This document shows positions 35,701 through 50,700 of a stretch of 64,000 bases of DNA, piece by piece. Position numbers and translations under genes: made by a program. Source of the stretch: Rhabdornis inornatus. Taxonomy: Eukaryota; Chordata; Aves; Passeriformes; Rhabdornithidae. The notes under the pieces were generated by a model, which made no database searches, was not told where the DNA came from, and saw only the letters and a list, made by a program, of their open reading frames with translations. The stretch is taken from positions 1-64,000 of the forward strand of contig VWZS01000630.1 of assembly GCA_013397075.1 (NCBI GenBank), in the 5' to 3' direction. How positions within the stretch are numbered: position 1 is the first letter of the stretch; each line of letters opens with the position of its first letter.

Positions 35701-38700
35701 ATGCAGTCTTAGGCAAATAGAATATTAAAGGAAAAAACACACTCTGAGATTCAGTCATTTAAGGAAAAACAAAGGATCTCAAGGACTAGGAAGTCTTCTC
35801 AGTGCTCTATTCTCCCCAGTAGCCCCAAGAGACCTAGAAATTACAGGAATTTCTCCTTTTTATTCTCCTGTGATTTGGCTTTGCAGTTGGCAGCACTGAT
35901 CTCAAGCTCATTTTGCTACTGCTGTTATTTTCTGATGTTATTTTGAGGGTTTTGTCACTCCATAGCAGCTCAAGGAAAAGAATTCTCTGTTTGTTCGAAC
36001 TGAAATTTGTCTGTAAAGCAACAAGGAATGTCACTTGTTTCTCAGACAGCAATATTTTCTGACTTCCCTTAAAAATTGTTTTAAAAATCCATTTGGGTTT
36101 GAAATAAATAATGCCTCTTTTTTGAGCATGATAGAATCGTTAATGTTGGAAAAGACCTCCAAGATCACACAGATCAACCAAATCCTACCATGCCCACTAA
36201 ACCACAGCACAAAATGAGAACCTCACAGTAAGTCTCTGAAGTGCTGGTTTTTCTGTAGCAGTTACCAAAATGATCCATGTAAAGGCTTTGGGATCAGCTG
36301 GAGCTGTGTGGATGTGCCGGCTGTACAGACTGACAGCTGTGCTTTCCACACCTGCTGCAGAAAACAGCCATGGCACTTACTCCCTGTTTTCCTCTTGCTG
36401 TTTTGTGCTGGTCTGGATGGATTTAAGAGTCCCACTTAAACCAGTTCTGGGATTATCCCAGTGAGATGTAAATGAACGGTTAGCCCTGATTCCACAAGAT
36501 TATTTATTTAGCAATCCTGAGATGATGCACTTCTGCAAGATGATGACATGAAACCATCCATTTACATCACAGCACACAGAGGAGAGCAGCTGGGGCAGAG
36601 GGAGAGTACAGCAGGGAAAATGACTTAATTGTTTAATCCTGAGAAAAAATAAAACTCTGCAACCAGTGCCAAAGCAAAACTTCCATAAAAACAACCAAGC
36701 TCCTGCTTCAAAGGAATCTCAATATCCCTCTCTGTGCCAGTTGCCTCACAGAAGGCATGCAAACAGGAATTGCGGCACAGGGCAGTATTCTGCCTTGACG
36801 TGGAAAGAAATATTCCGAAGCTGTAGATACAACAGCACCAAGGCCTTTCTGGGACTATGTGGAATAGAACTGAGTCACCTTAAACTCCTGAAACCAAGAA
36901 AGGAAGGGCCTGTGTCACTTACTTTGAAAGGAGGGCTGGAATCACTCGGCCTGGCTGAGAAATCAAAGGAGATGATGAGATCCACACCTCTTTGGGGCCT
37001 TAGGATGAGCGGGTAGGGCAGGTTAAAGGTCAGCCCACTGTCTACGATGTGGATCTTCTTGCTCTTCACATCCAGGGGCTCATAGATCCTCTCAAACTCG
37101 TCAGGATCTGCAGGGAACATGGGAAAACCAAACCAAGCAGGGATACCTGAGTTAAGAACTGAGGTTCTGATGAGCTTTCCAGTGTCTCCCTAAGTTCTGG
37201 AGAGAGCATGAAATTTGAACTGCACAGTGTATCCCGTGTAAACACAACATGAATTCAAGAGTAACTAAAACTCTTACAAAGTGGAGAATGAGGCGAACAG
37301 CCAGAACTGTAAGGGCCCTCAGGAGGCCAAGTTCACGAGGCAGACCCAGAGGTGGCTTGAGGCAAACCAAAGGGAACACCCAGGTTTGATCCCAGCCCTC
37401 CCACCTTCACTCCATCATCCCAAACAATCCAAACACAAAGGAAAAAGTTTATGGAATGTTAAGAGACATTCCATAATGTGTGTCAGGGTGTCAGGGGATG
37501 GTCCCAGACTCTGTTCAGTGGTGCCAGTGACAGGATAAGGAGCAATGGCCATAAACTACAACAGAACAAGTTCCACCTCAACATGAGGAAGAAGTTCTTT
37601 CCTTGGAGGGTGCAGAGCCCTGGAACAGATGCCTGGGGAGGGCATAGAGTCTCCCTCTCTGAAGACATCCCAAACCCCCTGGATGTGTCCCTGTGTCACC
37701 TGCTCTGGGTGACCCTTCCTGGGCAGGGAGTTGGACTGGGTGATCTCCAGAAGTCTTCCAACCCTTCTATTCTGTGATCCCCTCAGTGTCCCACAAGCCC
37801 TGGCCAAACCTATTCCCCCAGGTTTCCTCCCAACCCCATGTCGTTCCCATCTCTCCCAAATTTACCCAAAAACTCTCAATGTGGCTCTGCCCTCCTGTGA
37901 CACTTGTCTGTGTCTGCTCCTTCTCATTCAATTGGGACTGTCAGGCCTTGTTTTTCAACCTGCACCAGACCTGATGACCTCACACTCACCACTCCACCAG
38001 GAACAAAGAGAAATAGTGACCCATATCCATATCCATATCCATATCCATATCCATATCCATAATTTAGGCACTGGACAGAATTCCCTGTCAGCCACTTGCT
38101 GCTGGTGCTGTCCTAGTGTGGTATCCACCACTCTTTTCTCTAAGCCCAGCCTGACGATGTTTCCCTCTAACCCCAACACTCCCTTGGGTGCAGCCCAGGA
38201 AAAACCAATCCACTTTCCCTGGGTATCTTCATACTTACCAGTTCTCTGGACACTAGAAAATGAAAGTCTCTGGACACTAGTAAACTGCTGTACTTAAAAT
38301 TTTTCCCCTGACAGTCTTTTCTTGTTCCAGACCTTAGAAGTATTTCCAGTGCATGGTTTTGGTTTTTAACAAAAATCTAATGCTCGTATCTATAGAGGGC
38401 AGTGTAATGTTAGGAATGCTGGATAGAAAAATACAATTATTTCTGCTATAATTGAATTTCCTGGCACCTACTTATTGACAATGATAGCCATTTGGAAAAA
38501 AAAAAACCCAGGGTTATTTTTGAAAGAAAGAAAATCCATCAAAAATAATTCTAACTCTTGTCCCTGTCATTTCAGGAGCAGCATGTTGTGAGCACCAAAC
38601 CAAATCTTACAACAGATGATTTCATTTTTTATTTCTGTTGTTATTTATAAGAGGACTCTCTTCCTAGTAATGAGGCATCATTTTCCCACTATTTGCCTGG

Positions 38701-41700
38701 ATTTCTAAAGGAAAGAAGATTGTAAAATCATTGCCTATTATTAAAGGGCTAGGTGTGTTTATAAATCTGTTTTAGAGCCAGTTATGTTTCATAATCACAT
38801 ATTAGCATAAATGAATTAAAATGTATCAGTACTTATCAAATTCATCACAATTTTAAAAAATGGTAAAAAATCCGCACTGACTACAAATCCTTTTAGCACA
38901 AATAGATCAATTTGGTTTTTCTCTTCTTGTTTAAAGACAACACACCAAACATAATTTAACCATTGTTCTCACTAGAACTTCTAAAGAATTGCAAAATTAT
39001 TTTTGTTCAAGTTTCTTTTCTTATGTTACAAAAATTGAATTTGAAAGATCTTTTAATCATGAACAGCATCAGCTATAACAGTGTTTGTGATGGGAGTGCC
39101 ACACAAACTTCCTCCTAACATGGAAGAACGAGATGGATCCTATTGCTTACAGCCCTCATGACCCTAAAATCAAATTTATCAAAATAATCTTACTATATTT
39201 TAAAGAAGAAAACATCTTAATGTCATCAATAAATTTATAACAGCCATATAAATGGGTTTCAGTAATCACAGTCTTCATACAATCCCAGAGCCTGGGACAT
39301 GAATTTTCAGCCTTTTAGGAAAGATGCATTCCTATTACCAGCACCTTCCAGTCCATCAGACAGCAAACTGGGAGAAAATGAGAGGATGTGCACTTGGGGA
39401 CAGGGTTTAGTGGCAGTGCTGGGTTGATGGTTGGACTTGATAATCTTAAAAGTCTTTTCCAGCCTAAACAACTCAGTGGGTCTGTGTTTACCAGCCCAGC
39501 TCCATGTTTAGCCAGCTCAGTCCTGTCAAATTCCCAGCAATGGGATACACAGACAGATATTTGTCAGGAAATTATAAAGAGGGCACATCCTAGAGACCAA
39601 ATCTGGCACAGCTCCAGTGGAAGGAGGGGAGATGAGAAGGGCATTTGCTACTGACGTCCATCTACTACAAGCGTTTCTATAAATACCAAAATAAAGAAGC
39701 AGAGATTAGGGGTTATTTTCCCCCATTGTTATGCATTTGGCATTTTCTGAAATTGTTCTGGTGTGTTGTAACATCAAGAAAAGAAACAGAACAACTCTGA
39801 GTTCACGATTAAATCATTCCTGATGAAATAAGGAAATGCGTAGCATTATCTCCACAAACAGAATCTGTGGAAAAGCAAAGCCAAGGGTTTTACTTCCAGA
39901 CTGAGCGGCTAGGATCTCTGCTGCAGGCACTGCAGACCCTAAATTCAATCCTCAGTAATGACTGTTAGATTGCCTTAGGTGAGCCACAGTTCATCCTCTG
40001 CAGAAGGTTTGGGACAACTGGAGATGGAAAGTATTATTGATATCCTTTTTGATTCACTTATTTCTCCTTTGGAGTGTTTGGCAATAAAGGAGAGTAATAC
40101 CTAAAGCAGTACAGACTTCTCTCTGCACTCAAGCTGACAGGTAAACTGCCAGTGCTAGGAATAAATATGCACAGCTTAAATGTATCCAGTGCCATGCTAA
40201 TCTAAGGATTTAAATTTTATATCACAGTCTCCTTTCTATCTGCACCTCTGGGCTCCTCAGTTCTTCCATATATTAGGAAAATGCACAGCATTAAAATGTG
40301 GATACAGTCATCACGCTATTGAATGATTACATTTTATATTAACTACTGACGTTTCAAGGGGTTTTTAACTATTCTTGACTGTAATATTGCAACCACTCGA
40401 AGCTGTCAGATCTGAGTTGTTACTGCAGGTTTATGAATGTGGCCTTTGGCTAACAGCAAAAAACTGCAGTCATGTCAAACTTTTCTCATTTTAACCCACA
40501 GAAGTTTCAGGCACTCCAAGTAATAGTGCAAAATTCTCATCAACTGTCATTTTTTCCAACCATAAATTTCCTACCCACTTTCCTGCCTCTTTTCCGAGTA
40601 CTATAAATATTAAGACTACCAGTTGTAAACACCTCTGAGACGATAGAAATATTTAGAAAGTGGAGTCCAGATGGAAATTACTCTTCAAGCCCTGCAAGGG
40701 ATTTGTTACATTAACAAGTACACATTAGAGCATGGCTGCTACTTAAGCTTTTAAATGACATCTGGTATTTACTGTTGCTTAATGCATGGCTGGGACAATC
40801 TCCTTCTTCTGAATAGGACAAAGGCTGAGGAGAATGTTGCTGTCACCAGGGATGGTTGGTAGGGCTGTGTTGGGAGGAACAGCCTGGAAGGAACACCCCC
40901 TCCAGAGAGGTGTAGTTGTTCTCTGCTTGATGGATCACAGATTCATGGGATGGGTTGGAAAGGACCCTGAAGATCGCTCAGTGCCACTCCCTGCCATGGG
41001 CAGGGACACCTTCCACTATCCCAGGTTGCTCCAAGCCCTGTCCAGTCTGGGCTTGGACACTTCCAGTGCCAGAAGAACACCAAGAAATTAACTGCCTTTC
41101 ACTGAACAGATTGCAGTGAACACTAAGGCAAAGGCTCCAAAATCCTAACCAAACACAATTATTCTTCATAGCTACTGTCCCACATGCCACATCCCTCATT
41201 GAGTGGGGAAAGACTTTGAACTTCTTTTGCAAATTTGTATTTTTCTGAAGTTCTTATCCTCTATCAGCATTCTTGCTTAAGCCAACATGAAATGTGGATG
41301 CACCTGCACATCAGGGACCCTGGAATGGGTCAGGTGGATTCACACTGGGAAGAACACAGTGTCAGCAAAGTAAGACTCTATCAACTGTGTCAGGGCAGGG
41401 TCAGGCTGGAGCTCAAGGAAAAGGTTCTTCCTCCAGAGGTTGTTGGGAACTGAACAGGCTCCCCTGGGAATGGGCCCCAAGGCTGCCAAAGCTCCAGGAG
41501 CTTTCAGACAATACTCTGAGGGATGCACAGGGTGGGATTGTTGGGGTGTCTGGGCAGGGCCAGGAGTTGGACTCCATTGTCCTGATGGGTCCCTGCACAA
41601 ATGCACTGATTCTGTGATCCTACAAGTGAAGAAGTGTGTTGCCTCCTGTGGTTTCTCAAAGATGAAGACAGCAGATGAGCTACAAAGGTTTTGCAACAGG

Positions 41701-44700
41701 GAAGACCTGCAGGAGACCAAGGAAAGGTTCCATTTCCACCAGCTATTATTCTTAGCATCAATAAGAGCCAAGGAACAACCTGGATACCCTCTGGAGAAGG
41801 CCCAGACAGCGAGAAAGTGGATGTAACAAAGTGCACCATACACAAAAGCATCTTGGTCCCCTTCTGCCAAACGAAGAGCCCCTGTCCCTCCAGTGGCTGT
41901 TCCACACACTGTGCCAAGAGACAGGGCAGGGAGCAGACAGAAGTCATCGTGTGCCCTTTGAGCCTCCCAGTCCCCTCACAAGCTCTACTGCTGGACAATC
42001 CCCACGGGCTGTTGTGACCCTCCTGGTGTGATGTTACTGCACTGGGAACTCGCTGCCTCTGGCTTACCACACACAGCACCAGTGCTCTGGGAACTGACCT
42101 GCAACCGCTGCCGGCTCCTCCTCTTCCAGGGACTCCTGGGTAAGCAGCTCTGCCAGAGGGGACAGGGGGTAGCAGCTGTTGAGGTTCAGCCCCAGCATGA
42201 AGTTGTGCACCTTGCCAGCGCGGCCCTCGCGCGTGTTGAACAGCGCGCTGTCTCCCACCAGGGCCATCAGCATGCGCTGCACCCAGCTCTCCTGGCTGCT
42301 CTCCTGGCTGCTCTCCTGCAGCCTCTCCCGCCACTCCCGCTTTGCCTCAGCGCCCTCAGTGCCTGCATACAAAAATGATAACACTCAGCAGTGGTATTTA
42401 AACACAGGAAGTGTAACCCCAGTATTTCAGCGGCTATAAAATAAAGGACCTACAAAAAAAAATTCTTTCATTGAGCCAGGGGCTGGATGATGGAGCTTTG
42501 CCACAATGATTTCAGAGAGGTGCAGAGAACTCATCCTTTCAACTTCACAGCCCAGTGAAACATTTCATCTGCCCCACAATAGCATAGCTATGTCCATCAG
42601 GAAAATAGACTGGGAATGTTAGATGACCTGAGCAAGACTTAGTTAGTCTGAGGGCTTTATTTGTAAGCTCTGCTGGGCTCACAGATAGACCTGAGCTGAT
42701 GAGATCCATACTTGATGTAGACATAAATTTATCTGGATGTGCATTGACAGCCTTGTCCATCTTTCCTGCCTGTTAGAAATCCAGCTTTACTCAGAAAAAC
42801 AAGAGTTAGCCTGCATAAAGGATAATGTTATAGCATAAGAATTTTAGAATACCTGAAATTATCATTACAGTAAATTGTAAACTACAATTAATATCTCGCT
42901 TTAATTAACTAAAGAGTACAGTGAAAAATCCAGACTTAGATGTCTGCAGTTGGAGCTCACAGTAAAAATGACCTGGTCTGGCACCACCCTGCATTCATTC
43001 ACCTGTCAAAACTTGACTTTTTGGGGTGTTTTGAATAAGAAAATAATTCAGGCTCAAACTTGATACTTTAAATCCAGCTTTTAAATTTGCCTCTTTAACC
43101 CAGGCTCTAAAGAAGCTGAGTTTTATATACAAGTAGAGAGAAAACAAGCATCAGAGAAGTCCAACATCTGTCCAATAACATTCTATCGAAATAAAAAGGA
43201 TTTCCAAGTGTTTACAACTCCGAATTTGTTGGTTGTTCACTATGGCTACAAACTGGGAGAGAAATGTGTTTGGTGCTGGCTGTAGTGTTTAAACAGGGAA
43301 TCCACAAATAAACACAAAACCTGGTACCACCTACAGTTTTTACACATAAGGGGAGTTGAAGAAGCAATCACTGAGCTGAGCTAATGACATAATTCCCTGT
43401 CTCACCATACAGGATTTTCTTTTTTTCCATAGATCCTGAAATCACAAACAGCTGCACTCCCATCTTTGCTCCACTTTTTAAAAATAAAACCAGGTTTTTG
43501 CAGGTGAAAATCACCCCAAAAATACCATCAAATACAGAAAGCTAAGACATCAGAAATCTCCGGGTGCTTTAGATACTTAGAGATAACTGTCAATAGAATC
43601 TTTTCTTCCTACTGCCCAACATTCTTGTTGTGCCTCTTCTGGGCACCTGGATTTGGGCAATGTTACAAACACTATACACGAGGAATTTCCTATATCAGGT
43701 GTCATTTGTAAAGGTGCTAGAAGACACCTGTGAATGCTGGAAACACAGATTAAACCATGCTCAGGTAAATATTTGATCAGGAAACCCTCGAAAACAATGG
43801 ACAGTGTTGGTTTAGGGGGCTGGCAGCAATTCCAAGGTGCCTCTGCGCTCGGCAGCTTGCTGGAAACAGACTTCTGGAGAGCTCTGGCCCAGCAAACCAC
43901 ATTTTTGGGTGTATGTCAAATTCCAGATGTGTGTGAGAGAATCCCCTGATGATCAGCTTGAGCAGGAGACATGAAGTGAAGCCCAGAATCTCCTGGGGTC
44001 TCTTGTTCTCTATTTTGTTGAGCCACACAAAAGCTGATGGAAAAAGGAAACGATGAAATGAAATCTGAGCATTTCCTTACCTTTCAGATGCTGTGATTCA
44101 TCTTCGCTATCTGAGCTGTCGTTACTTAGAAGGTGCTTTAGCCTAATATTTTCTGTTGAAAGAAATATAAATTCTTCTAAACTGCTGAGGTTTAACTGGC
44201 AGAACAGTTAAGATTTTCAAAACAATTTGAGTCATAAAATTCTCATAGTCTTTGTAATAGAAAATACAGCTGAAGAGACTGGGTCTGCTGTGGACATAGA
44301 ATGTGAGCAGCAGGTTACTTGATTTAGCCTGCAATTTTTGGGTTGGAAAAGAAAACCTTAGAGTACCTCTCACTTCCCTCTGCCCTACATACCTGACACT
44401 TTATTCACCTTCATTAAAATGTAGATGTTTAGCTTCTGTCCTCTCAGTAGCTCTTACTGAACTAGGAAATGTTAGTGTGATGCCAAGGTGGCACTGGGAC
44501 ATCTCCAGCTCTGGTCCAGACTGTGGTTCCAATCACATGAATATTTTCACATCTGATCCCACTTCAATGAATATTTTTTAAATGATATGTGAAATGAGCC
44601 ACAGATGAGAGATAACATTCTGTGTCTTACTATCTTTCAAAAGCAGACTCTTCCATTATCACATTTATTTACAAGAATTGTCCATGAGGAGGTGTTAACA

Positions 44701-47700
44701 TTCATGAGTTGTATCAGAAACAGGAACCTGGAGGTCTCATCTCATCCATAAAGAGATTATCAAACAGCTGAATTCCATCCATTAGGAGGCAGACAGAAGT
44801 TATTATTTAAAAACTATCTCAATCTACATTTTCTCTTCTTGCTCTTCAGAAAGACCTGGCTGTCTAGGACAACTTACTTATTGGTCAGATCTTCCCCTGT
44901 AATGCTGCCTTCTCAATAGGAAACAAAAGTGTTAAAAACCATTCATCATTAACTACATTCTCAGATAGAACTCAATAAAAGTCCATCCAAACCAAGTCAC
45001 AATTATTTCTTTAGAGCCATGGTTGCCATTTGTGTGCCAGGAGTGAAACCAAAACCATTCAATGTGCAAGCAAAGGACCAAATACCAACAGGTTGTGGTT
45101 AGAATGGAGCAATTTAACAAGCCAGCGATGAGAATGTTTATGTGCAGTTTGCTAACCCCTTTAACAATACAACCCAGTGTCAACAGACTACACAAGTAAC
45201 TATCTAATACTTGCCAGTTTCTGCTCTCCAAAAGTCACACAACATGAAGAGAGGATTCTATTAACTACCAGAAAAGAGCTGGATAGATGCACGTGACTTT
45301 CAGCAGCTCTGACTGACCAGAAACTAAAGAGAAAGAAAGGAACAAACATTCCCAATGCTCTTTCCCCACCTCAGCAGCATCCAGCAGTGCCAGCAACAAA
45401 AGGTAATTAAATCTACATTCTTAAATGACTACCAGAAGTGCCATCCTTCCACAAAGGGAGAATCTTGCCAGTAATTGGCTCTGCATAGTGGAATTATTTA
45501 CTAATAGTACCTAATTCTTCTTCCATGGTAGGCCCTTTATTCTGAGAATGGGAGACACCAAGGACTCTGTTAAATAATATTGAAAATGCACTGCCCCATA
45601 CACCTGAAAGAGAAAAAATAAACAATGAATAGTGCTTGGCAGAAGGAAAATAAACTCCACATACCTTAATAAGGACTATTTAAGCAGTTGATTGCTCTCT
45701 GAATACACCTCTGAGTTTGGAGCAGGACAAGTCATAAGCTCAGATGTCCAAATCAGAACAAAAACCCATGAAAATAAGAAACAATTATGTTGCGTCGCGT
45801 TATTTTACTTCTGTTTTCCCTTTGTTAAATGGTTTGTTCCAATGTTAAAACCCCCTATTACTTGTAGTACTGGTTGCCCTAATCCCCGCCTTTACCCTAT
45901 CAATCAGCCCCAATCCCCTCCCATTCCTCTAGAATGTTCCCCATCCATCACCCTTATCTGTGGACAGAGACACCTAGGGAGCTGCAAAATTACAGCTCGA
46001 GAATCTTTTCTGTCAAGCCTGAATCCTTCTTGCTTCCCAGACTGATAAGCTGATGTTAGCTGCAGACAGAAAGGAAATTTCCCAAGGTGATAAATGGTCA
46101 AAAACAACTTAGAATCTCGTGAAAAACAGAGTGCTAGTCATAATAAAGATTAACACCTGTTGTTTTCCCATGGGATACATCCTGAGGCCTGGTCTCCTGG
46201 ATGTTTATCCCAATTAGCCAATGAGCTACTGTCCTGTTCTTGTCTCTCGTAACATGCTTTAAATACAAGCTCTCCGCTCAATAAAGTTGGCCTTTTTTCC
46301 CTAAAAAGATCCATGTGTGTTGTTGCTCTTTTTCCCCTCTCTCTAGGTCCGAAACCACACTTACCCACTCGCCTACAATTGTCAATCCCCCCTGGCCCCT
46401 CCCAAACTTCCAGTGTGTTCTGTGTCAGTTATCCCCTCCTCGGTTACTCATTGGATGTCTCTGTGTATTCCCCGCCTATGTTTCCCCCATTGGTTAATTA
46501 TGTATTCAGTCCTGCCTTGTGTTCCGCCCCTAAGCTGTTGCGATTGGTTGCTGTAATGTCCCCTCCCCTGGGGGAGGTCCCCTATTTGAGTTGCTGCGCA
46601 GTTGTGATTTTCGCCTTTTGTGGTATCCTCCCCTCGCCTTCGGTTACCTCCAGTTCCTCCCGTCCCTGCAATAAACTCTACCCTGGACCCACAAAAGGAC
46701 CCCCCCAATCCTTTATTCTTCCCCGGACTTGCTGTCAGCCAAGAGGGCTCTCAGCCCTAGCTGCACTCCTGGTTCTCTGCCATCCGGGAGGCGGCCCACT
46801 CTCGGCGCCGTGCCACCTGGAGAGCTGGCTGGGCGAACTGAGCTTGAGTGGAAAAGGCGAGCCGCATCACAATTAAACAATGCCAATCCGTATCTGTGAA
46901 ATCTTTCAAACTAATGTCTTCCAACAAACTGAGAGCTCCACTTCTGTCTCACACTTTGTGTGACTGCATTTGAAAGTCTATGAACTACTGAAATTGCTTT
47001 TATTTTTAAACCTGTTTCTGTCACATACTTACCCATCAGAAAATGCAAGGGATTTTCAGCATGTTTCTTCACCACTGTCCCCATAAAAAACTTGCTTCCG
47101 AACAAATCAGGAGACATGAAAGTGCCATACTTTGCCATTCCAATTTCGTACGGACTGAATTCCACCCAGTCTGCAAAATCAGAAATAAAACTCTGCCAAG
47201 TCAGCAATCTCAGCCTGAATAAAAACAGAGGAGGAAAACACAGAAATGAAGCAAGCAAAAAAATTTTAGTGAAATCAGAAGCCAAACAACCATTTGGAAT
47301 ATCAAATCAAGGTCAGTGATGTCTCAGCAGGGAAAGAATCCCCATTCTCTCTGATCACAATAAACTTCAGTGAAAAGAATGAAGGTGGAAAATCAGAGGT
47401 ATAAAAGGAGAGATCACAAATGAAGAACACACAGTGACATCTTTTTTTCATCCCCTGCTTCAGCATGATTCCCTGTCACACGGGGGTCTCAGCTCCAAGC
47501 TGCTTTTCCTTCACTTCAATTCCAACAAAAATATGGAGAGCAGTGACAGAGGTGGCACAAAACCAGTCATTGAATATCCCAGGGACTGTGAAATATTGTA
47601 GCAGAGGCTTTTGGATTCTACACAAACCTAAAGTTTTCCAGGAAATCCAGTATCAAAAGGCAAAGCTGAGAGGCAGCTGATAAACTTAACAATTCAAACA

Positions 47701-50700
47701 TTGCCAAAGATACCTTTAGAAGTCCACTTTATAGAACAAAGAGTTCAAGAAAAATATGGAATAAAATGTTCAAATGCATTTTCTGATCTTAGCAGAAAAT
47801 ACAGAAGTGATCTGCATTCTATTGATGTAGGCCTTTGAAAATGGATCTTAGTTGACTTGGAAACACTTCTTTTTATACCAGTGGAGTTGCTTCCATCAGA
47901 TAATTCAGTTCAAAAAGGGAGTAAATAACAAACAAAACATATCTTCTCTTTTTACCATTTCCCTCATTTATCTATTTGACTTTCCCTGTTTTTAGCAGGG
48001 ATTAATTTGACTGGAAATAAATCAGAAGTAATTCTCAAAAAGAAAGGCAAAAGAGACAGCTTTGAAGTATCTCCACATGTTACGGAATTCCATCCACCCT
48101 CAGGATATTCCTGCTGACGTGTGGAGCAGAAGGTGAACACTTGTCCTGAAAAGGAAAGATTTAATCATGATTGCTGGGAGTTTCATCTCACAGGGTAATG
48201 CTTATCGAGCTAAGTCAAATAAAACATCCTCTTTTCCAAATAAATCATCCAAAAGTCTTCACATTCACTGGAGCAGAAGGAAATTCCTTTGAAGACCCAG
48301 TCCAGGAACTTCATATTTCCTTTTAGCTGTATAAACATGAATTGGCAGATACGTATTCAGAACCAGGGTGACAGCAAAGCTGAACTGAGAATTAGAAGCT
48401 TGCATTTGCACTGAAGGAGATTTCTCAAATCACAAAGCCTGCTCAGGGAAATAAAATTTATGCCTTAAAATCAATGCAAATTAGGAAGTGTAAATATTTC
48501 TGTTCAAAATTTACTGAAGCTTTCACATCAGGAACAGCTAAAAGGAGGAACAGAGTTTAAAATAAGAACCAATCAAGATCCAGCACCCTCTATAAGGACA
48601 GAGATGTCAACCCCAAAAGGCAAACTCAAGATCCACTGGCACAGGGATCTTTTTTTAGAGCAAAGTAAAGCCTACATGTGCTTCTGATCTTGCTTAGAGA
48701 AAGACATTCTTAACAAAAGATCATTATGGTTTTAAAACAGTAATCCAAATAAAATGTACTGAAAAACAGAAGTTCATCTAAAACCCAAAACACTCCTATT
48801 TCCAAACAAAAAGGTATCAGTTTCCTAAGTGGCAAAGTTAAAGACACATTTTCCCACTAAATATTTATCCTAATTTACAATTCCTCATTTTCATTTCCAA
48901 CCAAAGCTTTGACAGCAACATCTCCAAATAACTATTTTAGGAAATAGAATGATGTATAAACCTGACGCAAATCACCTGGCACTTCCTTTTCCAGTCCTGG
49001 ATATAACTATATATAGATGCACACATCCTTTTCTTAGTGTAGCATCTTCCACAACTGGACCCACTCTCATCTGAAGTTACCAGAGGGGATTAAAACCTAT
49101 GGAATAAATACAAGTAAAAGGGGTTTTTTTTTGTGTTACCAAAAGCACTTCACACTGGGCAAGAAGTGAAAAAGAGGCGTTATGTCTAATTTGTCCAATT
49201 TTAATCACGGAATCATTAAAGTTGGTAAAGACTTCTAAGATCATCAAGTGCAACTGTTGCTTTCACCCTTCTCTGAAAGAGAAGGTGACTAAGGACATTT
49301 TCCTTTCCCTGTTTGATATGCTACTTTAAATATCTTTTCCCTGTTGGAGTCACCAGGTTTCTCTTTGGCTTGGCACTCCTACCTGGCTACGTGATCACCT
49401 ATCCCTGAGTAACTTCTTATCACTCTGTCAGATTTCCAGAAGTCAGATGCAATTAGTCTCAGGTGTGTTTAAAAAAAAGGTTTTTTTTAACCACACACCT
49501 CTCTCCTTGCCACAAGTGACTCAACACAGATTGGGAACACACCTGCAAACATCAGTTCTGAGACATCTGGTTTGACGTGTAGACAGGTGAAGAGTGGCAG
49601 AGCACACTGGGCATTATTGACCTTCTCTTTCATATTGCTCAGAGTGGTGTCCATCCTCTGCAGGGAAAGAAAGACATCAGTCCCAAACACATCCTGTAAA
49701 GTCCTGCTGACATATATATACACAGTTCACTTATATTTATATATGAAAATAAATATCACATGTTTTTATTTTATATAAAGATCTGGGAGACTCCTCCTGT
49801 TGATGAAATTTGTTAAGAAAAGTTTTTCAATGATGTGTCAGGTTCTGATTTAAATTAAACGTCTGTGCATTTTTTTCATCCCTTGGTAAACAGGAACTTC
49901 TAACCAACCTCACACAATCATTAATAGCCCTTCAGCATCAGAATTCTATACATCTGCCACTAATAGCTGTGTTGCCTCTTTTTCCATGTTTTATATTGTT
50001 TAAAACCCACTATCAGTGTACACTCATGAGGAATAGAAGTGTATAAAACACATCTGCAAACCTATTGACACATTTCAGTCTCGCCACAAGATCAAATCCA
50101 GCTGCTGCTTACCTGATTCATTTGAACTTCAAGTCTTTGTGCCTGATTCAGCCAATTAGGAATTTTCAATTACAGAACACAACAGCGAGAAGCTCTCCTG
50201 TTGTCTTTTTTCCAAAAAAACCAAGGGGATCTTTCACACTGAAATTAGTACTTTTTTAATCAAATGCTGTTTCTTATAGCAAAATGTGCACCCTTTATTA
50301 AATGTCACTCAGGTAATTTCAAAAAAAGAATAACAGTGGGAATTATGTAAGAGTCTGACAGCTCTAACAGCATCAAAAGCAAGCACTCACATCACAGATT
50401 AGTGTCTCCCCTATGAGCATCCCAAAGATGTCTGTGAAGGTGACAGGCTGCCCTGAGCTCTTCTTATTCCACAGAGACTCGATGTAGCGCTTCACTTTCT
50501 GAGGGGTAAGCAGCAGCAGGGGGTTGTGGCTCACAGAGTGCATCAGCTCCTCATTGATCTCCTTTGGGCCCTTGGCTGGGAAGTCCGGGTGGGAATAGAG
50601 AGTTGACATATACCTGCAATGGCAAACAGGCTCTGTGAGCATCAAACTTGCTGCAGCGTCAGCTGCCTGAAAGCTACAAAAAGCTCATAAATGAGTTGAT

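Larger units (their letters stand above)
34065..36922 (-). other. PLA2G4A intron, 2858 bp
   Basis: Holds two CR1 fragments (34194-34645, 36131-36216); the remainder is unique sequence. Confidence 0.85.
37108..42098 (-). other. PLA2G4A intron, 4991 bp
   Basis: Holds four CR1 fragments and the (CCATAT)n array; about 38.1-39.3 kb and 39.5-40.8 kb are unique AT-rich DNA. Confidence 0.85.
45604..47032 (-). other. PLA2G4A intron, 1429 bp, mostly LTR
   Basis: About three quarters of this intron is the nested LTR pair; without it and the duplicated target bases it would be about 340 bp. Confidence 0.88.

Noticed and set aside
41504..42334. 276-residue minus-strand ORF overlapping exon 10
   Set aside because: Overlaps the true exon in another frame and runs into intron and CR1 sequence. 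The correct frame matches cPLA2 and has good splice sites.
46313..46876. 187-residue plus-strand ORF
   Set aside because: Proline-rich frame produced by the C-rich U3/R region of the nested LTRs; no retroviral protein features.
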